DNA of 64,000 nucleotides from Prionace glauca. Lineage: Eukaryota; Chordata; Chondrichthyes; Carcharhiniformes; Carcharhinidae. Shown here piece after piece: positions 1 through 12,552 of this stretch (position 1 is its first letter; every line of letters begins with the position of its first letter). The notes under the pieces are model-generated. The model saw only the letters and a list, made by a program, of their open reading frames with translations. It did no database searches and had not been told where the DNA came from. The translations under genes and the position numbers were made by a program. The DNA is taken from positions 36,961,609 to 37,025,608 of the forward strand of contig CM075760.1 of NCBI GenBank assembly GCA_037974335.1, in the 5' to 3' direction.

Positions 1-1835
1 AGTGGGAAAAAAAGATTTTTTCTGTCCTAGGAAGACACAAAACAATTATGAAATACAAGGAAAGTAAAACGAAACTTAAGCAAAGACTAAAGAGGGCGAA
101 AAGGGGTCACGAGAATTAATTTGCCGCAGGATGGAAGAAAATCCAAAGGCGTTTTACACATATATAAAGGGCAAATGTTTAGCCAGGGAAGGGGTTGGCA
201 CATCCGAGGACAGGTGAGGGATTCTATGCGCGGATCCAGGGAAATGACGAGGTATTGAATACTTCACGTCAGTATTCACTAAAGAGAAGTACTTAGTGCA
301 TGATGAGTCTGGGAAAGGATGTGCAGATAGTTTGAGTCATGTTGAGATCAAAAAGGAGGAGATATTGGGGTTCTTGAGAAACATTAAGGTAGATAAGTCC
401 CCAGGGCCTAATGTGATATACCACAGAATAATGCGAGAGGCCAGGAGGAAATTGCTGGGGTCTTGAGAGAAATCTTTGTATCATCACTGGCTATAGTGGA
501 AGTATGATGATTGGAGAATAGCCGATTTTTGTTTAGGAAGAATGGCAACAATAATCCAGGTAAGCACAGACCAGTGAGCCTTACGTCAGTGGTCAGGAAA
601 TTATTGAAGAAAATTCTTCGAGACAGGATTTAATCCCTCTTTGAAATAAATGGATGTATTAGTGAAAGGCAACATGCTTTTTTGAAGACCAGATCGTGTC
701 TGACTAACGTGATCAAGTTTATTTTTTGAGGAAGTGACGAAGATGATTGATGATGGTAGAGCAGTGGATATTGTCTACGTGGACACCAGTAAACCCTCTG
801 ACAAGGTCCCTCATGGCAGAGAGGTACAGAATTTGCAGTAAAATGAGATCAGAGGTGAGCTGGCTAGGTAGATGGAGAACTGGCTCAGTCATAGAAAACA
901 GAATGTAGCTGTGCAAGTGTGCGTTTCTGAATGGAGTGTTGTGGCTCAGGGATCAGTTCTGGAACCTTTATTGTTTGTCATGGATATATAAATGATTAGA
1001 AGGAAATTAGGGAATCAGCTTGGAGATAATCGACACGTTGGGGGAAAGGTTGGAAAGCAGAGGATGGTGATTTCAGGTAAATAGTGACAGGGCAAAAAGA
1101 ACTAATTGGTTGAATGGACGAATAATTTGCATATTTAAATTTATTGCAGAGAAAAGTTACATGATCAGTTTTGTTCAACAGAATGTGGAGAAAAAAATGG
1201 AAATGATGAAAAGTGAATATAGACGCCGAGGGACTTGAGTGAATATGTGTATAAATCATTCATGATGCAAGACAGGTTGAGACAGCTGCAAACAAAAAAA
1301 AAGTGAATAGTTTTTGTCTATTGGGGAAAAGAATACAGAAGCAAGGAAGTTGTGCTAAATTTGTAGAAAACACTTGGAAAATCGTCAACCAAAAAATTCG
1401 GTCCAATTTTCGGCACCGAACTCAGGCAGAATGTAAAGTCAATAGGCTGGATGGAAAGGAAAACACGAGAATAAGTCCAGAGATCAGAAAGTTCAGTGAC
1501 GGAAATATTTTGGAGAAGTTCGGACTAATTTCCTTGACAGGAAGTTGCTGACGTGACTTTAACGAGGCATTCAAAATCCTGAGGGGTCTTGACAGAGTAG
1601 ATAGAGAGAAACTGTTCAATGGCAGAAGGATCTTGACACAGAGGGCGCGGGTTGTAGTAAATTGATGGAAGAAACATGGAGACATCAGGAAATACATTTT
1701 CAGACAGTGAGCGATCCAGATCTGGAATGTGCTGTTTGAGAGTGTGGTGCAGGCAGCGCCAATTAATGGGTTCAAAATGGGATTGGATAATTGTCTGAAA
1801 ATGAACAAAATGCTAGACTGTGGGGTACAGAGTGT
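1..1835 (+). mobile_element. Decayed CR1-like LINE, ORF2 to 3' region, cut by the window edge
   Basis: Fragments of a CR1-type reverse transcriptase can be read in shifting plus-strand frames: a DK-PGP motif near 390, a YRPVSLTSV-like block near 560, an FDKVPHG-like block near 790 and a QGSVLEPLLF-like block near 945. The C-terminal thumb-like part follows at about 1300-1830 (a piece near 1570 resembles ILRGLDRVDREKLF). There is no long open frame, so it is old and dead. It enters from outside the window on the left. Confidence 0.75.
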
Positions 1836-2374
1836 TCTTGGATAAATTGCTCCTTTCGAGGGCCAACACACACATGACGCTTCAAAATGGCCTTCTTCCC
1901 TGCTGTAAGTACTTTATCAATGTTGAAAGGGTGACAGTGGCAGAGTGGTAATATCTCTGTGAGGGTAGGCCAATTTCTCAAGATTCAAGTCCAACTACAA
2001 CAGCCTTCAAAATGCAGTTACAATTTTGAATGTAAAGGTCATTTCCGTGATTGCGGCCATGACTTGAAATATATCAGATTCTCTAATGCCCTGCAGGAAA
2101 GAAAACTTTCCATCATTTCCCAGTTTAGCCCAGAGGTGACTCTAGGCGCACACGTCCTTGGCTATTACGTGCCTTTTATGATGGTCAAGAAAACCAGTAA
2201 TTCAGTGTATTAGCGATTGCCAATATATGCTGGCCTTACCAGCTGGATATACAGCCCATGAAAGAATGAGAAACAGCAACTGAAATCAGCATTTCACAAC
2301 TCCTGCAATAGCAAAGCTTGTCCAGGAGATGGCAGCGAAACGGCACTTTTTGGCACGACAATATACAGAAGATC
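1836..2374. other. Non-genic, no clear feature
   Basis: No exon, RNA gene or well-kept repeat is visible. A short stretch near 1930-1990 (a 'GTGGCAGAGTGGTAATATCTC' type phrase, then 'GATTCAAGTCC') looks like part of a common shark dispersed repeat, but it is too short and diverged to name. Confidence 0.4.
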
Positions 2375-2720
2375 GTCTTTGTTATTTCTGTAACAGACTC
2401 AGTCTTTGCCCATCCTAAACGTGGCCCAGTTTATATGACACGAAATCATATTTCTGATTATATGACAATAATCTCAGTTGATTCTGTACTCAGCAAAATC
2501 CCAGTTGTTTGAGTATGGCATGTCTCTGTTTATATGAGAAAACACCACGCTGGTTAGAGAGTGTTAGATCCTGTATACACCCTCTCAGTAATGGCTGAAC
2601 TGGGCCCAGTCTGCATCTATATTAGTACAGGTGCTGTAAAGATATCTGGTGTATTCGGCCCTGTCTCAATATTACTGCATGAAACCAGTCTCTCGATTAT
2701 ATTGCAACGGATTGTATTAG
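2375..2720 (-). repeat. Dispersed repeat block with about 28-nt periodicity (T-rich orientation)
   Basis: A phrase like 'tctgtttatatgac' or 'cagtttatatgaca' recurs about every 25-33 bases with much divergence. The same pattern, often in the opposite (A-rich, 'tataaacagagac') orientation, recurs near 6.3, 7.6, 8.3, 24.2 and 24.8 kb. No coding potential. Family not recognised. Confidence 0.45.
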
Positions 2721-2769
2721 TTGGATTCGCCATGCAAAATTGCCCGTTCTTTTCCCTCAGAATATGTGG

Positions 2770-2895
2770 AATAGCCATGGTAAATGTGTGGGGATAATGG
2801 GGATAGGGCAGAGGGGAGGACCTGGGGTGGGATGCAGACTCAGTGGGCCAGATAGCCTTTCTTCTGAACTGTAGGAATTTTATGGTTTTATGTCT
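2770..2895 (+). mobile_element. 3' part of a tRNA-type shark SINE
   Basis: The run 'GTGGGATGCAGACTCAGTGG', a degenerate version of the conserved tail around 'gggccgaagggcct', and a 'tttatggttttatg' end match the 3' half of the better kept SINE at 12.55-12.89 kb. The tRNA-like head is missing. Confidence 0.55.
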
Positions 2896-3302
2896 AACAA
2901 ATACCATAAACATTTGCGTGCTTACTTATTTTAAGTATTCTATTTTCTAATAAACCCCTTTGGAGAAATAATCTTTTTTAGCAATTCCCCTTCAGTTTTC
3001 CCAGTGATAACCTTCAGCCCACTCTGTCTTCCATGAGTGCATGAAAACACCAAGCAGTTTATGTGTTTCAACTGAAGAACGTTTAATATGTAATTATTTA
3101 CTGACAACCCTTCTGTTGTGTGCTCTTGCATATAAAATTATTGCAGCCTCACTATTTTGTTCCCGGTGATGACTTATCTGTCTTCAGAGACCTGTTGGAA
3201 AATGGATAAATCACGTTTCGAATGACGGGGAGATTATGAAAATTGTCCTTCTCAGTGTCTCATTAAACTTCCAGATATAGGACTCAATTCTCAGACTGGA
3301 AC

Positions 3303-3504
3303 CTGAGAATTAGAATTAGAATTAGAATTAGAATTAGAACATTACAATGTGAATGACTGGCCCCAGTGTATCACTGACAGAGACAGCTGGGCCCGGAGTC
3401 AGACTGGGACCTGAGAATTAGAACATTACAATGTGAATGACTGGCCCCAGTGTATCACTGACAGAGACAGCTGGGCCCGGAATCAGTCTGGGACCTGATA
3501 TAAA
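3303..3504 (+). repeat. (GAATTA)n run followed by an 84-bp tandem duplication
   Basis: Several GAATTA units (3306-3339) lead into a unit beginning GAACATTACAATG at 3337. The same unit begins again at 3421, giving an 84-bp period with only a few differences between the copies. No gene is implied. Confidence 0.85.
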
Positions 3505-3814
3505 GAAGGAATAATTTCTGGGGCCTGAGAGCAGGTTTCTTTGTCATGAGGAGTGAGGCAGGGATTTGTGTGGCAAACACGGATTGGAAACCCTACCACA
3601 AACGCAAGAGTGACTGATGCCATCTGACTGAGGCTTGTATTCACGAGGACTGAAACGACGAACTATGAAACCCTCATCGGAGGGAGAAAAGCAGTGCAAT
3701 AAATGTTCAGGATTATTGTGTTTTTCCTAAAAAAAAAAGTTTGATCCGATGCTAATCTGTTCAAAGTGATGTTTTGTAAATAGAATCGACTTTCGGAATG
3801 GGTCCTGGCAATTA
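3505..3814. other. Non-genic, no clear feature
   Basis: No ORF with codon-like character, no splice-framed exon and no recognised repeat. The stretch runs into the CA array that follows. Confidence 0.4.
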
Positions 3815-4303
3815 CACACACCCACACACCCACACACACACACCCACACCCACACACCCACACATACACACACACACAAACACACACACACCCACACACA
3901 CACACATACACACACACACACAAACACACCCACACACACACACCCACACACACATACACACACACACACCCACACATACACACACACACAAACACACACA
4001 CACCCACAGACACACACATACACACACACACACAAACACACCCACACACACACACCCACACACACATACACACACACACCCACACATACACACACACACA
4101 AACACACACACACCCACACACACACATACACACACACAAACACACACACAGACACACACAACACACACACACAGAGAAACACACACAAACACAAACACAC
4201 ACACACACACACACACACAGTCTCACACACACAAACACACATACACACACACAAACACACACACATACACACACACACACACTCACACACACAACACACA
4301 GGT
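3815..4303. repeat. CA/CACAC-type microsatellite, about 490 bp
   Basis: Almost pure CA repeats with interspersed CCCACA, CATACA and CAAACA variants. Open frames of up to 209 codons on both strands here (Cys-Val-rich or His-Thr-rich) are artefacts of a stop-free repeat and are not genes. Confidence 0.97.
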
Positions 4304-5844
4304 GCTGTCAAAAGATAAGATTAGCACAAGATGACAGTTGTATAAATATTTCATTTTATTCCGTTTTAATGAAGGACAGGGAGAGACACAAAAAGGATGC
4401 TGGGACACTGATATAGATGAACCTTAAAATTCTCCCATTCTCGAGAATCCTTCAAAACTTCGTCCCATGAAGGAGATATCGAATTTATTTTCCAAAGTTT
4501 CTGTGAAATCTAATTCCATCACCCTTCCAAGCTGTTCATTCCAGTTCATCACAACTACTGTGTAAAAGTAAACACTTACCTTTCTGTCTCGCTGCTCAAT
4601 AAAATAAATTTGTGCCCATTGGTTGCTGACCGTCCCCCAGTTGAAAGATTCTCTTTTTAATTAACCCAATCACAACTTCATGATTACGAACACTAATAAA
4701 TGTGTTGAAAAGACTGGCAAGGAGATAGAGACAGCGGGAGAGTTAGGAGAAAGCAAACCGGAGGGGGGCTGACAGATAAAAGCTGAGGAACAAAAATAAA
4801 TAGCAGATGGAGAGAAAATGATCAAACAATGAAAGATAACAGCTATCATTCCCTCCCTTCACAGATCCCGGGGGAGTTCAGTGACTGATCCACTGAGCAT
4901 CCAGTTATGTCCGAGAATGGAAACTTTAACCAGATCACACCAGGCTCATTTGTAAATGTCACCACAATGTGACCTGTCTGACTCTGCCCTGACTCTGTGG
5001 GCAGATATAGGCCGCACTGACAGATGTTGTCACCAGATTGTGGTCTCTGGATTTATTTTCTGCTCGGAAGGGAGATGTGCGGTTTGGAACCGGCAGCAAA
5101 GAAACAGGAAGTTGTGTTACCTGAGAATGAAACAACCGGGGCCAGTTTGATGTTATCACCGTGAACAGTCTTCCTGCCTGTGAGGGTGAACTCACTCTGA
5201 AAGCATCAAGAACAGTCACACAGATTGCTGCCGGTCTCAGCATTACAGTCACTCCCATTCCCATATTAATGAATCAAGAAAATGGCCATATTTGGAGTTT
5301 AAACAGATTAATTGAAGGGAAGATGGACTGAAGGTTACCACTGAGGGAAAAGAGGGAAAATTAAAGCAACATTTTTTATTCACAGAGACATTCCGAAATA
5401 GAAAGTTTAAGTGTGCTGGGTGTTGTGTGTGAGAAATAGAGGAGAGAGGTTAATTGAGTGAAATGGTTAAGTTCCTACAATGAATTTACCTCTGCTGAGA
5501 TTTTTGTGCTTTATCTTTTCAGTCACAAGGTGCCTTAAAGAAGAAAAAAGAAATAGTCTCGGAGTCAGATCCGTCTCCTGGGAACCTGTGTGAGTTAATG
5601 GAGACTGAGAGAGAGGAGAGAGGTTATCTGATTTAGGTTCAGTCAGAGACAGAGAAAGAGAGAAGTTCAGTGAATCATTTGAAAGATGCATTGCCTTGGC
5701 AGCGGAATGACCAGTTGTACATCACATTCAAGAGCGTCCAGGGGCATTCATTAACTTTATTTATTGACTGAGACACAGAATGTACAATAAATACTGAATA
5801 AATTACAATATCATGCTAAAATTAATAACAATTATTTACACAGT
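4304..5844. other. Non-genic region, partly old repeat
   Basis: At 4430-4700 the minus strand resembles the C-terminal and 3' end of a decayed LINE (a piece reading roughly NWNEQLGRVMELDF). From 4860 to 5300 the sequence is less AT-rich, but I find no exon with proper boundaries, and 5300-5840 is plain AT-rich DNA. No gene can be supported. Confidence 0.35.
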
Positions 5845-6040
5845 GATAAGCACTGGTACCTCACACTGTTAAGGACACAGGTTCCATTTAAGCCTTGTGT
5901 AACTGTGTGGTGTTTACACATTCACCCCGTATGTGCGTGGAGTTCCTCCAGGTTTACTGCTTTCTTCCTACAGTCCAAAGATGTACAGGTTAGTTGGAGT
6001 GGCCATGTTGAATTGTCCTTTAGTGTCCATTTGCAGTGCA
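5845..6040 (+). mobile_element. Diverged tRNA-type SINE fragment
   Basis: The order of blocks matches the SINE at 12.55 kb: a degenerate tRNA-like head near 5850-5890, then 'tttacacattcaccccgt', 'gtgcgtggagttcctccagg', 'tcctacagtccaaagatgt' and 'ttgaattgtcctttagtgtc'. Strongly diverged, hence old. Confidence 0.65.
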
Positions 6041-6299
6041 ATGTGACATACATTCATTTTGTTCCTCAATCTCTTTTGAACAAGAGGATGTTACAAGTTT
6101 CATCCCAAACTTTCAATAAAATATTCAAGGAAATGCGAGGGCAATTAAATATGATGAACAACTCCCAGTAGTTATTAACAAGACGAAACACATTCTTCGA
6201 ACCCCATTACATTTTTAAAGCTAATTTCCATCTTTTCATCTCGTTCTGTCCTTTTTTTCCATCTGTCAAACGCATTTTATAGAAAACCAGTTACTGAGA

Positions 6300-6605
6300 C
6301 AGTGTTGGCTTTATTATTAGTGTCCAATATAACACAAAGTAAGGCACGGATATGTTCAGTAGTGCATGACACAGAGCCTGACACAATCATATCTGAGATG
6401 GAGCCCAATGTAACAGAAATGGCCTCTTGGCTGAACAAAAACTCAGAAATGATGATTTGTAGCAATTATCACGGCATGTCATCATACAATAATAAATGGA
6501 ATGGTGTGTCATGTAATATAAACAAATATAAGGTCTATTGCAATGATGATTCAAATGAGTCGCATGCAGTAAATAAAGACACAAGGCCCAGTGTCTTGCT
6601 GTACA
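6300..6605 (+). repeat. Dispersed repeat block with about 28-nt periodicity (A-rich orientation)
   Basis: 'tgtaatataaacaaatataag' type phrases recur about every 28 bases. The stretch 6510-6600 is closely matched, in the same order, by 7862-7955, so these are two copies of one larger ordered unit and not a simple array. Open frames here follow the repeat and are not supported as genes. Confidence 0.5.
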
Positions 6606-6623
6606 TGTCTACAACAAATGTAT

Positions 6624-6690
6624 GTGCGAGAGAGAGGGAGAGACAGAGAGAGAAGGAGGCAGAGGCAGACGCGGGGGGAGAGAGAGACTC

Positions 6691-6721
<31 letters not shown>

Positions 6722-6772
6722 CAGGGGCAGAGGCGGGGGGAGAGAGAAAGACAGAGAGAGAGAGAGAGCCGT
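6624..6772. repeat. GA-rich microsatellite
   Basis: GAGAGA runs interrupted by a 'ggaggcag.ggcagargcgggg' block that occurs twice. Arg-Glu-rich and Ser-Leu-rich open frames over this stretch are repeat artefacts. Confidence 0.9.
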
Positions 6773-6779
6773 AAACCAT

Positions 6780-7570
6780 TCCACTTATGATGAATGATCC
6801 ACTGAGTGTTTCTAGCATTTTCTGTTCGGATCTCAGGCACCCACAGCATCTTGCTTTAGACCAACGAGATATTTGAACAGGTGACTGAAAGTATGGCCAA
6901 TACAGGGACAGTTTTATGGATTGACTTAGACGAGGAAAGTGAAATAAGTAGAGTTAGGGAGGGAATTACAAAGCTTAGGCATAGGCAGATGAAGACATCC
7001 GAAAGTGAAAAATAATTTCGAAGGTAACAATACAAATTACAGAATATACATATATATATATATTCAAACATAACCTAACTGTCAACACTCGTTCTGCAGC
7101 GATTTCGTTTTATTTATCTCTGAAACAGATGAGTAATTAATGAGTGGATAGATATTTAGCCTGTGGGAGGCCATCTGGCGATATTGCGAGTACAGAATTC
7201 TGTCTCACACTGTCAGTGAATCTGTTGAGCGCTATAAATAAGACAGGTCAATCTTTATCTCTAAAGTCTGTGTCAAATTGACACAGTGCAGTGCAATATT
7301 CAACTAATAAAATGTATCACAATGGTGGTTGTTTGAAGATATTGTAATGAGCACTGTACGATTATTCAGATATTGACCTGTCCCCGAACACCAGTGAATC
7401 ACTGAGAAATTGTTCAAACTGAATATTACTCACACAATAACAGAGCAATTAGGTATTTCTCGCAGCTACTTATCGAAATTAGTAAAAATTAAACTTACTG
7501 CTCCAATCAAGAATGATTAGTGTCAGACAGGCACACCCATATTATATCGGAATTGATAATATCTCGGCAG
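6780..7570. other. Non-genic, AT-rich
   Basis: Includes a short TA run near 7047-7062. A minus-strand open frame of 71 codons at 6856-7071 has no partner exon, promoter or familiar domain. Nothing else supportable. Confidence 0.4.
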
Positions 7571-7574
7571 GCAA

Positions 7575-7965
7575 CATATTCATGGTCGTATGTTAGATTA
7601 ACAGAGACAGATATTGGTGTCATTCAAAGAGACAAATCCCGTGTAATATAAAAAAGAGATGAGATCTGATGAAATATGAAAAGATCCGTGGTCTTCTGTC
7701 GTATTAATTGAGAGGATCTAATGCAGCACAAATAGAGAAATGGCCGAGGGTGGCATAACGAGAGAAATAACCGAATGTAGTGTAAAAAGAGACAAGAACT
7801 ACTGTCATATAATTAAAGACTGGCTCTGGTACAACGCAAATAGAATAAATAAAGCGGCATTTTATGCAATGTAAACAAATATGAGATCTGTTGCAATAAT
7901 GATTCAAGTGAGTCAAACTCAGTACATAAAGAGACATATCCTAGTGCATTGTAATCACATAGTGC
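7575..7965 (+). repeat. Dispersed repeat block with about 28-nt periodicity
   Basis: About fourteen successive diverged units of 23-33 nt can be marked, each with an A-rich 'tataaa-agagac' type core followed by a less constant tail. Its last third matches 6510-6600. Family not recognised. Confidence 0.5.
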
Positions 7966-8319
7966 TTCACTATGTAAATACATAGTGCTTCTGTATACTG
8001 CCCTCTTGCCAGTGAGTAACAGTCTCTTTCTAATGAGTAAAACATTCCCATTCATCACTTTGAGCGTCTGTACTAAATCTCCCATAAACTGCTCAGTTCT
8101 AAGGGAACCAAACCTGATCGTGTTCACCTGTTCTGATCGTGCAGCTTATACACGATTAACGTCAAGCCCGATATGACCTTCTCTACCTCACCTATTCCCC
8201 CTTGTCATTTCATGAATTGATGGAACTTTCACATGGATTCGCATGAATCACTGTCATTTTGTCAGAATAGTACTCAAGGCCAGGAGAAGACTTGCTTCTG
8301 ACAGTTAAATGCCAGGCAA

Positions 8320-8530
8320 AATATACATGGTCATGTGTTGAATTAGCAGAGATGTATGTAAATATATAAATCCTGTGTAATATAACCAGAGATGGGATCA
8401 GATGTAATAGGATCAGATCCGTGATCTACTCTAGTACTAATAGAGAGGAACTAATGTCTCATAAATAGAGAGATTGCTGAGTGTACATAACTGGAGAAAT
8501 AACCTAATGTAGCATAAATTAATTTGTAAT
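8320..8530 (+). repeat. Dispersed repeat block with about 28-nt periodicity, partial second copy
   Basis: The order of phrases follows 7575-7790: 'gttgaattagcagagatgta', 'tgtaatataaccagagatgg', 'actaatagagaggaactaat', 'gagaaataacctaatgtag'. This looks like a duplication of the neighbouring block. Confidence 0.5.
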
Positions 8531-9049
8531 GTATTCGTGCTATAAATGTATAGTGTAATATTGGACATAGATCTCAGACTTTAGGCACACTGAGGTAAAT
8601 GTCATCATGCCAAAACACATCTGTGATCAGTTAAGAATGGCAACAACATAATTTCTGAGTCAAATGGTAATGTATTCAATTCCCACAAGATACCTCGCGA
8701 TCCAACCTGTGACCCAGTACTGAATGTTCAATTATTCCATTAATAAATGTGATGATATTTCAGTCTCGGGGGTAGTGTAGCAATATCATTATTAAGCTAG
8801 TATTCCAGAAGCTTGGGACAGGAGTTCCAGTTCCACCCTGGCAGCTGGGGAATTTCAGCTCAGTTTATTGATAAAGACATCGTGTGTATTTAAAGGTTTG
8901 AAGTTTATTTCTTCGTCACAAATGGGTTTACATTCACACTGTAATGAAGTTACCGTGAAAATCATATATGGTCAAAGCTCATCTTTTTCTCGGATGTCTT
9001 TCAGGGGAGGAAATGTTACTTCTTAGTTAAAAGCTACATAAAATTACCA
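8531..9049. other. Non-genic, with a short minus-strand SINE tail
   Basis: 8901-8963 carries 'aagtttatttcttcgtcaca' and 'ctgtaatgaagttaccgtga', the inverted 3' end of the SINE type seen at 10.0-10.25 kb. The rest shows no gene. Confidence 0.45.
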
Positions 9050-10000
9050 GAAGAAGAAACAAGCCTGAGTTTTCAGAGATGTTTAAAATTCAACAAAGAA
9101 AAGTCCAAATAATCGAGGGGGAAATAGAAAATGGAAGTAAAATTGCAGGGAACATAAAAATTAATTATAACCGTTTATATCAATATCTGAAGAGAGAAGG
9201 ATTGGTTAAGTTAAATGTAAATCCCTTAGAGCCCGAATCCAGGGAATGTATATTGGGGAATAAAGAAATATTGAATGAATAGAACGCTAAGTTTGACACT
9301 ACCTTCACACAAGTATCATCCCAGAAATGTTCGGGAACCAAGGGGGTAGTTGTAAGACGGTATTGAGGGAAACCAGTATTAGTAAAAGCATTCTGGGGAA
9401 AATAATAGGGTGAAATTCTGGTTGGTCATTCGGGCCTGGTAATCCCAGAATATGGAAGGAAATGGGCCAGGAAATGTTAGATACATTGCTGCCCATCTTC
9501 TAAAATTCTATACAGGCCGAAACAGTTCCTACAGGTAATGTAACCCCGATATATACAGAGAAAGAGAGAATAAAACTGATAAATTACAGACTGATTTCAG
9601 CATCAGTTAGAGATTGTTATCAAATCTATGATAGGAAAATATTTGGAAAGCATGGATGGAGTTTGATGAAACCAGTATGGGCTTAAGAAAGACATGTTTA
9701 TCTTAACAAAACTACTTGCATTTTTTAAGAGTGTAAATCATAGGTGGGGAAGGGAGGGGGGGGGTTTCTTTCGGGTAGGGAGGGGGAGGGATGCAACCAG
9801 TTTACGTGGTGTATTTGCACTTTCAGAAGGCTCTTCATAAAATATTGGTAGCCCAATGAAAGCTACCTTTCATTGGGGAGATGGGGAGTGATATGTTGGC
9901 CTCGGTATAGAATTCATTGACATATAAGAAACAGAGAGTGGAAATAAATAGGTGTTCTTCCGAGTGACGGTCAGCTAACAGTGGGGTACCGCAGGGTCCC
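9050..10000 (+). mobile_element. Decayed CR1/L2-like LINE fragment
   Basis: Blocks reminiscent of reverse transcriptase can be followed in plus-strand frames: a 'YRLISASVR'-like piece near 9585, a KALHKI-like piece near 9830 and 'gtggggtaccgcagggtccc' (the VPQG motif) near 9982. Stops are frequent. A 67-codon open frame at 9079-9282 is probably part of the same remnant. A G-rich run at 9748-9790 interrupts it. Confidence 0.55.
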
Positions 10001-10260
10001 AAATGTTAAATGTGTTCATTCGTCACAAATAACTTTGTGTTAACACTGCAATGAAGTTACTGTGAAAATTCCCGAGTCGCCACATTCCAGCATCTGTTCG
10101 GGTTACACTGAGGGAGAATTTAGCACGGCCGAATGCACCCTAACCAGGGCGTCTTTTGGACTATGGGAGGAAAGCGGAACACCCGGAAGAAACCCATATA
10201 GACACAGGGAGAAAGAATAACAGACTCTGTACAGACAGTGACCCATGCCAGGAATCTCTC
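10001..10260 (-). mobile_element. tRNA-type shark SINE, minus strand
   Basis: Reading the plus strand, the inverted 3' tail ('cgtcacaaataactttgtgt', 'gcaatgaagttactgtgaaa') is followed by the inverted body ('ggactatgggaggaaagcgg', 'cacagggagaaagaataaca', 'cagacagtgacccatgccag'). The tRNA-like head, expected next, is cut off where the minus-strand LINE begins. Confidence 0.75.
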
Positions 10261-11420
10261 TTCCTTGAAGAAGGTCATTGCCTGACACTGTGTGGCGTGA
10301 ATGTTACTCTCCCCTCCTCAACCAAAGCCTGAATGTGTTCGAAGTCTTGCTGCATATGGACACGGACTGCTCCAGTATCTGAGGAGTCGCGAATGTGCTG
10401 AACAGTGTGCAATCATTAGTGAACATCCCACTTCTGACCTTCTAATGAAGGGTGAAGATTAGGCCACACTATCCTGAGGAGTTCCTGCAGCAATACCCTG
10501 GGACTGAGCTGATTGGCTTTCAACAACCCCAACCACCTTACTCTGTACTCGGTGTGACTGAAGCCAGTGGAATGTTTACCCCCGGATCCCCATTGACTGC
10601 AGATTGGCTCAGGGTTCATGATGCCATCATCGGTCAAGTGTTGTGTTGATGTGGAGGGTGGGCACACTCACCTCATTAAAACAGCTATTTCCACTATATT
10701 TGGACTAAGTTTAAATGATTTCTGAAACCGAATGTTCCTAGTGGAACCCAGACTGAGCTTCATTGAGTAGATTATTATTATTATTATTATTATTACTGAT
10801 CGGTTGATCCTCGATACTTTCTATTATTTTGATCGAGTGAGATCGCATTGGACGATAATTGGCCGGGATGTATTTGCCCTTCCTTTTGCGATAGAGCATG
10901 CCTGCTAATTTTCCACACTGTTGGGTATGTGATAATCATGTAGCTATACTTTAATAGATTGGCCGGGGCGCAGCTCGCTCCAGAGCACAAATCATCATTA
11001 TTATTGCTGAAATATTGTCAGGACCAATAATCCTTGCAGTGTCCAACCTTTTCAGCACAGGGTTAGGCCACAGATCAATCATGATCATATTGCATGGTGG
11101 AGCGGGCTCCCGGGCTCGAATGGCCTACTCCTGCTCCAATCTTATCCTGCGAAAGGCATTGAGCTGCTTGGAAACTGGCATCTGTGATGCTGGGGACCTC
11201 AGGAGGAGGCCGAGATGGAAAATCCTCTCGGCACTTCTGGCGGAAGATTGTAGCAATTGTTTCAGTTTTGTTCTTCTCCATTTGCTGAGCTCTCACATCA
11301 TTAAGAATTGAGGTTTTATTCGAGGCTCCTGCTGCGGTTAATTGCTTTAATGTCCACCACCATTCAGAACTGTACGTGGCAGAACTGCAAAGTTAGATCC
11401 TACCTGGAAAAATTCGGATC
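10261..11420 (-). mobile_element. Minus-strand non-LTR element fragment, reverse-transcriptase part
   Basis: This belongs to a very common shark repeat that also appears at 16.79-17.48, 25.35-25.60 and 35.24-35.61 kb. Read on the plus strand it has phrases such as 'gtcttgctgcatatggacac', 'caatcattagtgaacatccc' and 'ggaggaggccgagatggaaa'. Its complement encodes a reverse transcriptase of jockey/I-like appearance in better copies known to me. A (TTA)n run at 10,769-10,795 sits inside it. No open frame survives. Confidence 0.6.
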
Positions 11421-11799
11421 AAGGTGATTGTGTGATGTATACATTGACATGTACTGGTGCAATACCAGTTTAAACAGCGTGCTATATGTTATAATATATT
11501 ATAATCATGGACGGGGTCCATTCTAACATATATACATATGGAGGCCAATTCAAAATGAACAGATGCAGGGTCCAGTGTATTGCGGCAGTCCATGCTTCAT
11601 GTAATGTAACCCACCAAGATTTATTTCCATCTGCTGGCAATACTTTGTAATTACAGTTAGTGTGACAATATCATTGTCAGGTATGATCTATGGTATCAAT
11701 GTAACAAGAATTCACATCCATTAATGTAATATTACTTCCTCTTCTGCAAGGTGCCAAAATTTATGGTGCAATGAATTGTACCTGTCCGTTGCTGAATTA
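11421..11799. other. Non-genic, AT-rich
   Basis: No recognised repeat or exon. Short TATA-like runs near 11,485-11,545 have no gene behind them. Confidence 0.4.
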
Positions 11800-12545
11800 T
11801 GCAGATGAAGTGGTGTACGGCAGGAATCTGTCTGGGGCCTCAATTATTTACAATATTCATTAAGGGCTTAGATTATGGGACAAAGAGTCAAATATCCAAA
11901 TGATCAAGATATAATTTGTAGAAGGGACAACGCTAAATTTAATGGATGCCAAACAGGATTTGGGTTCGGCACATAGTTTCTTAAAATGTCACGATCTGCT
12001 GCAGAAAATAATCATTAAGACCAATGGAATGCCTCCCTCCATATCCAAAGGACTGGGGGATACGGAGGCAGATGTTGTGTTCCAATTGTGCACAATCCTT
12101 GTTCCACCACAATTAGAGCACTGTGAGCAAGTATGGGCAACATATCTTTGGAAAAATGTTGACTCTGGACGGAGTTCAACGCAAGTTGCGAGGAGAGATT
12201 AGACGAATTTAGACATTTTTCTCTCGAATTCAGAAGATTGAGGGCTGTTCTGATAGAAACCTATGAAATACCTACAGGGAAGGATTGTTTCAATTAATTG
12301 AAGGTTTGTGGTTAAAAGGCCATAGTTGAAAAAAATAGGGAAAGGCCTTTCAGGAGAGTTGATAGAAAACATTAGTCGAGAAAGGTGAATGATTGGAACT
12401 CTCTTCGGCAATTGCCGGTGGGAGCTGGTACAATTGTTACATATAAGTCTGAGGTCTTCTTTAATTGAACAGGTGTATCAAGAGATATGGACTTAGCGAA
12501 GCCAAAATGGATTCAGCCACAGATCAGCCATGATCTTATTAAATA
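11800..12545 (+). mobile_element. Decayed CR1-like LINE, 3' half
   Basis: The order of pieces follows a CR1 ORF2: 'cctcaattatttacaatatt' (reverse-transcriptase palm), a VLVPPQLEHCEQVW-like block in the frame at 11,942-12,202, then C-terminal blocks to 'gatcagccatgatcttatta', a typical 3' end phrase of this LINE type. The SINE at 12,553 lies directly behind this end. Confidence 0.65.
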
Positions 12546-12552
12546 AGATCAT

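Noticed and set aside
3663-4334. Long open frames on both strands (up to 209 codons)
   Set aside because: They are translations of a CA microsatellite, which lacks stop codons in most frames. No domain, start context or exon signals.
6302-6849. 162-codon and 104-codon frames
   Set aside because: They run through the periodic repeat block and the GA array. Composition follows the repeat and nothing resembles a protein family.
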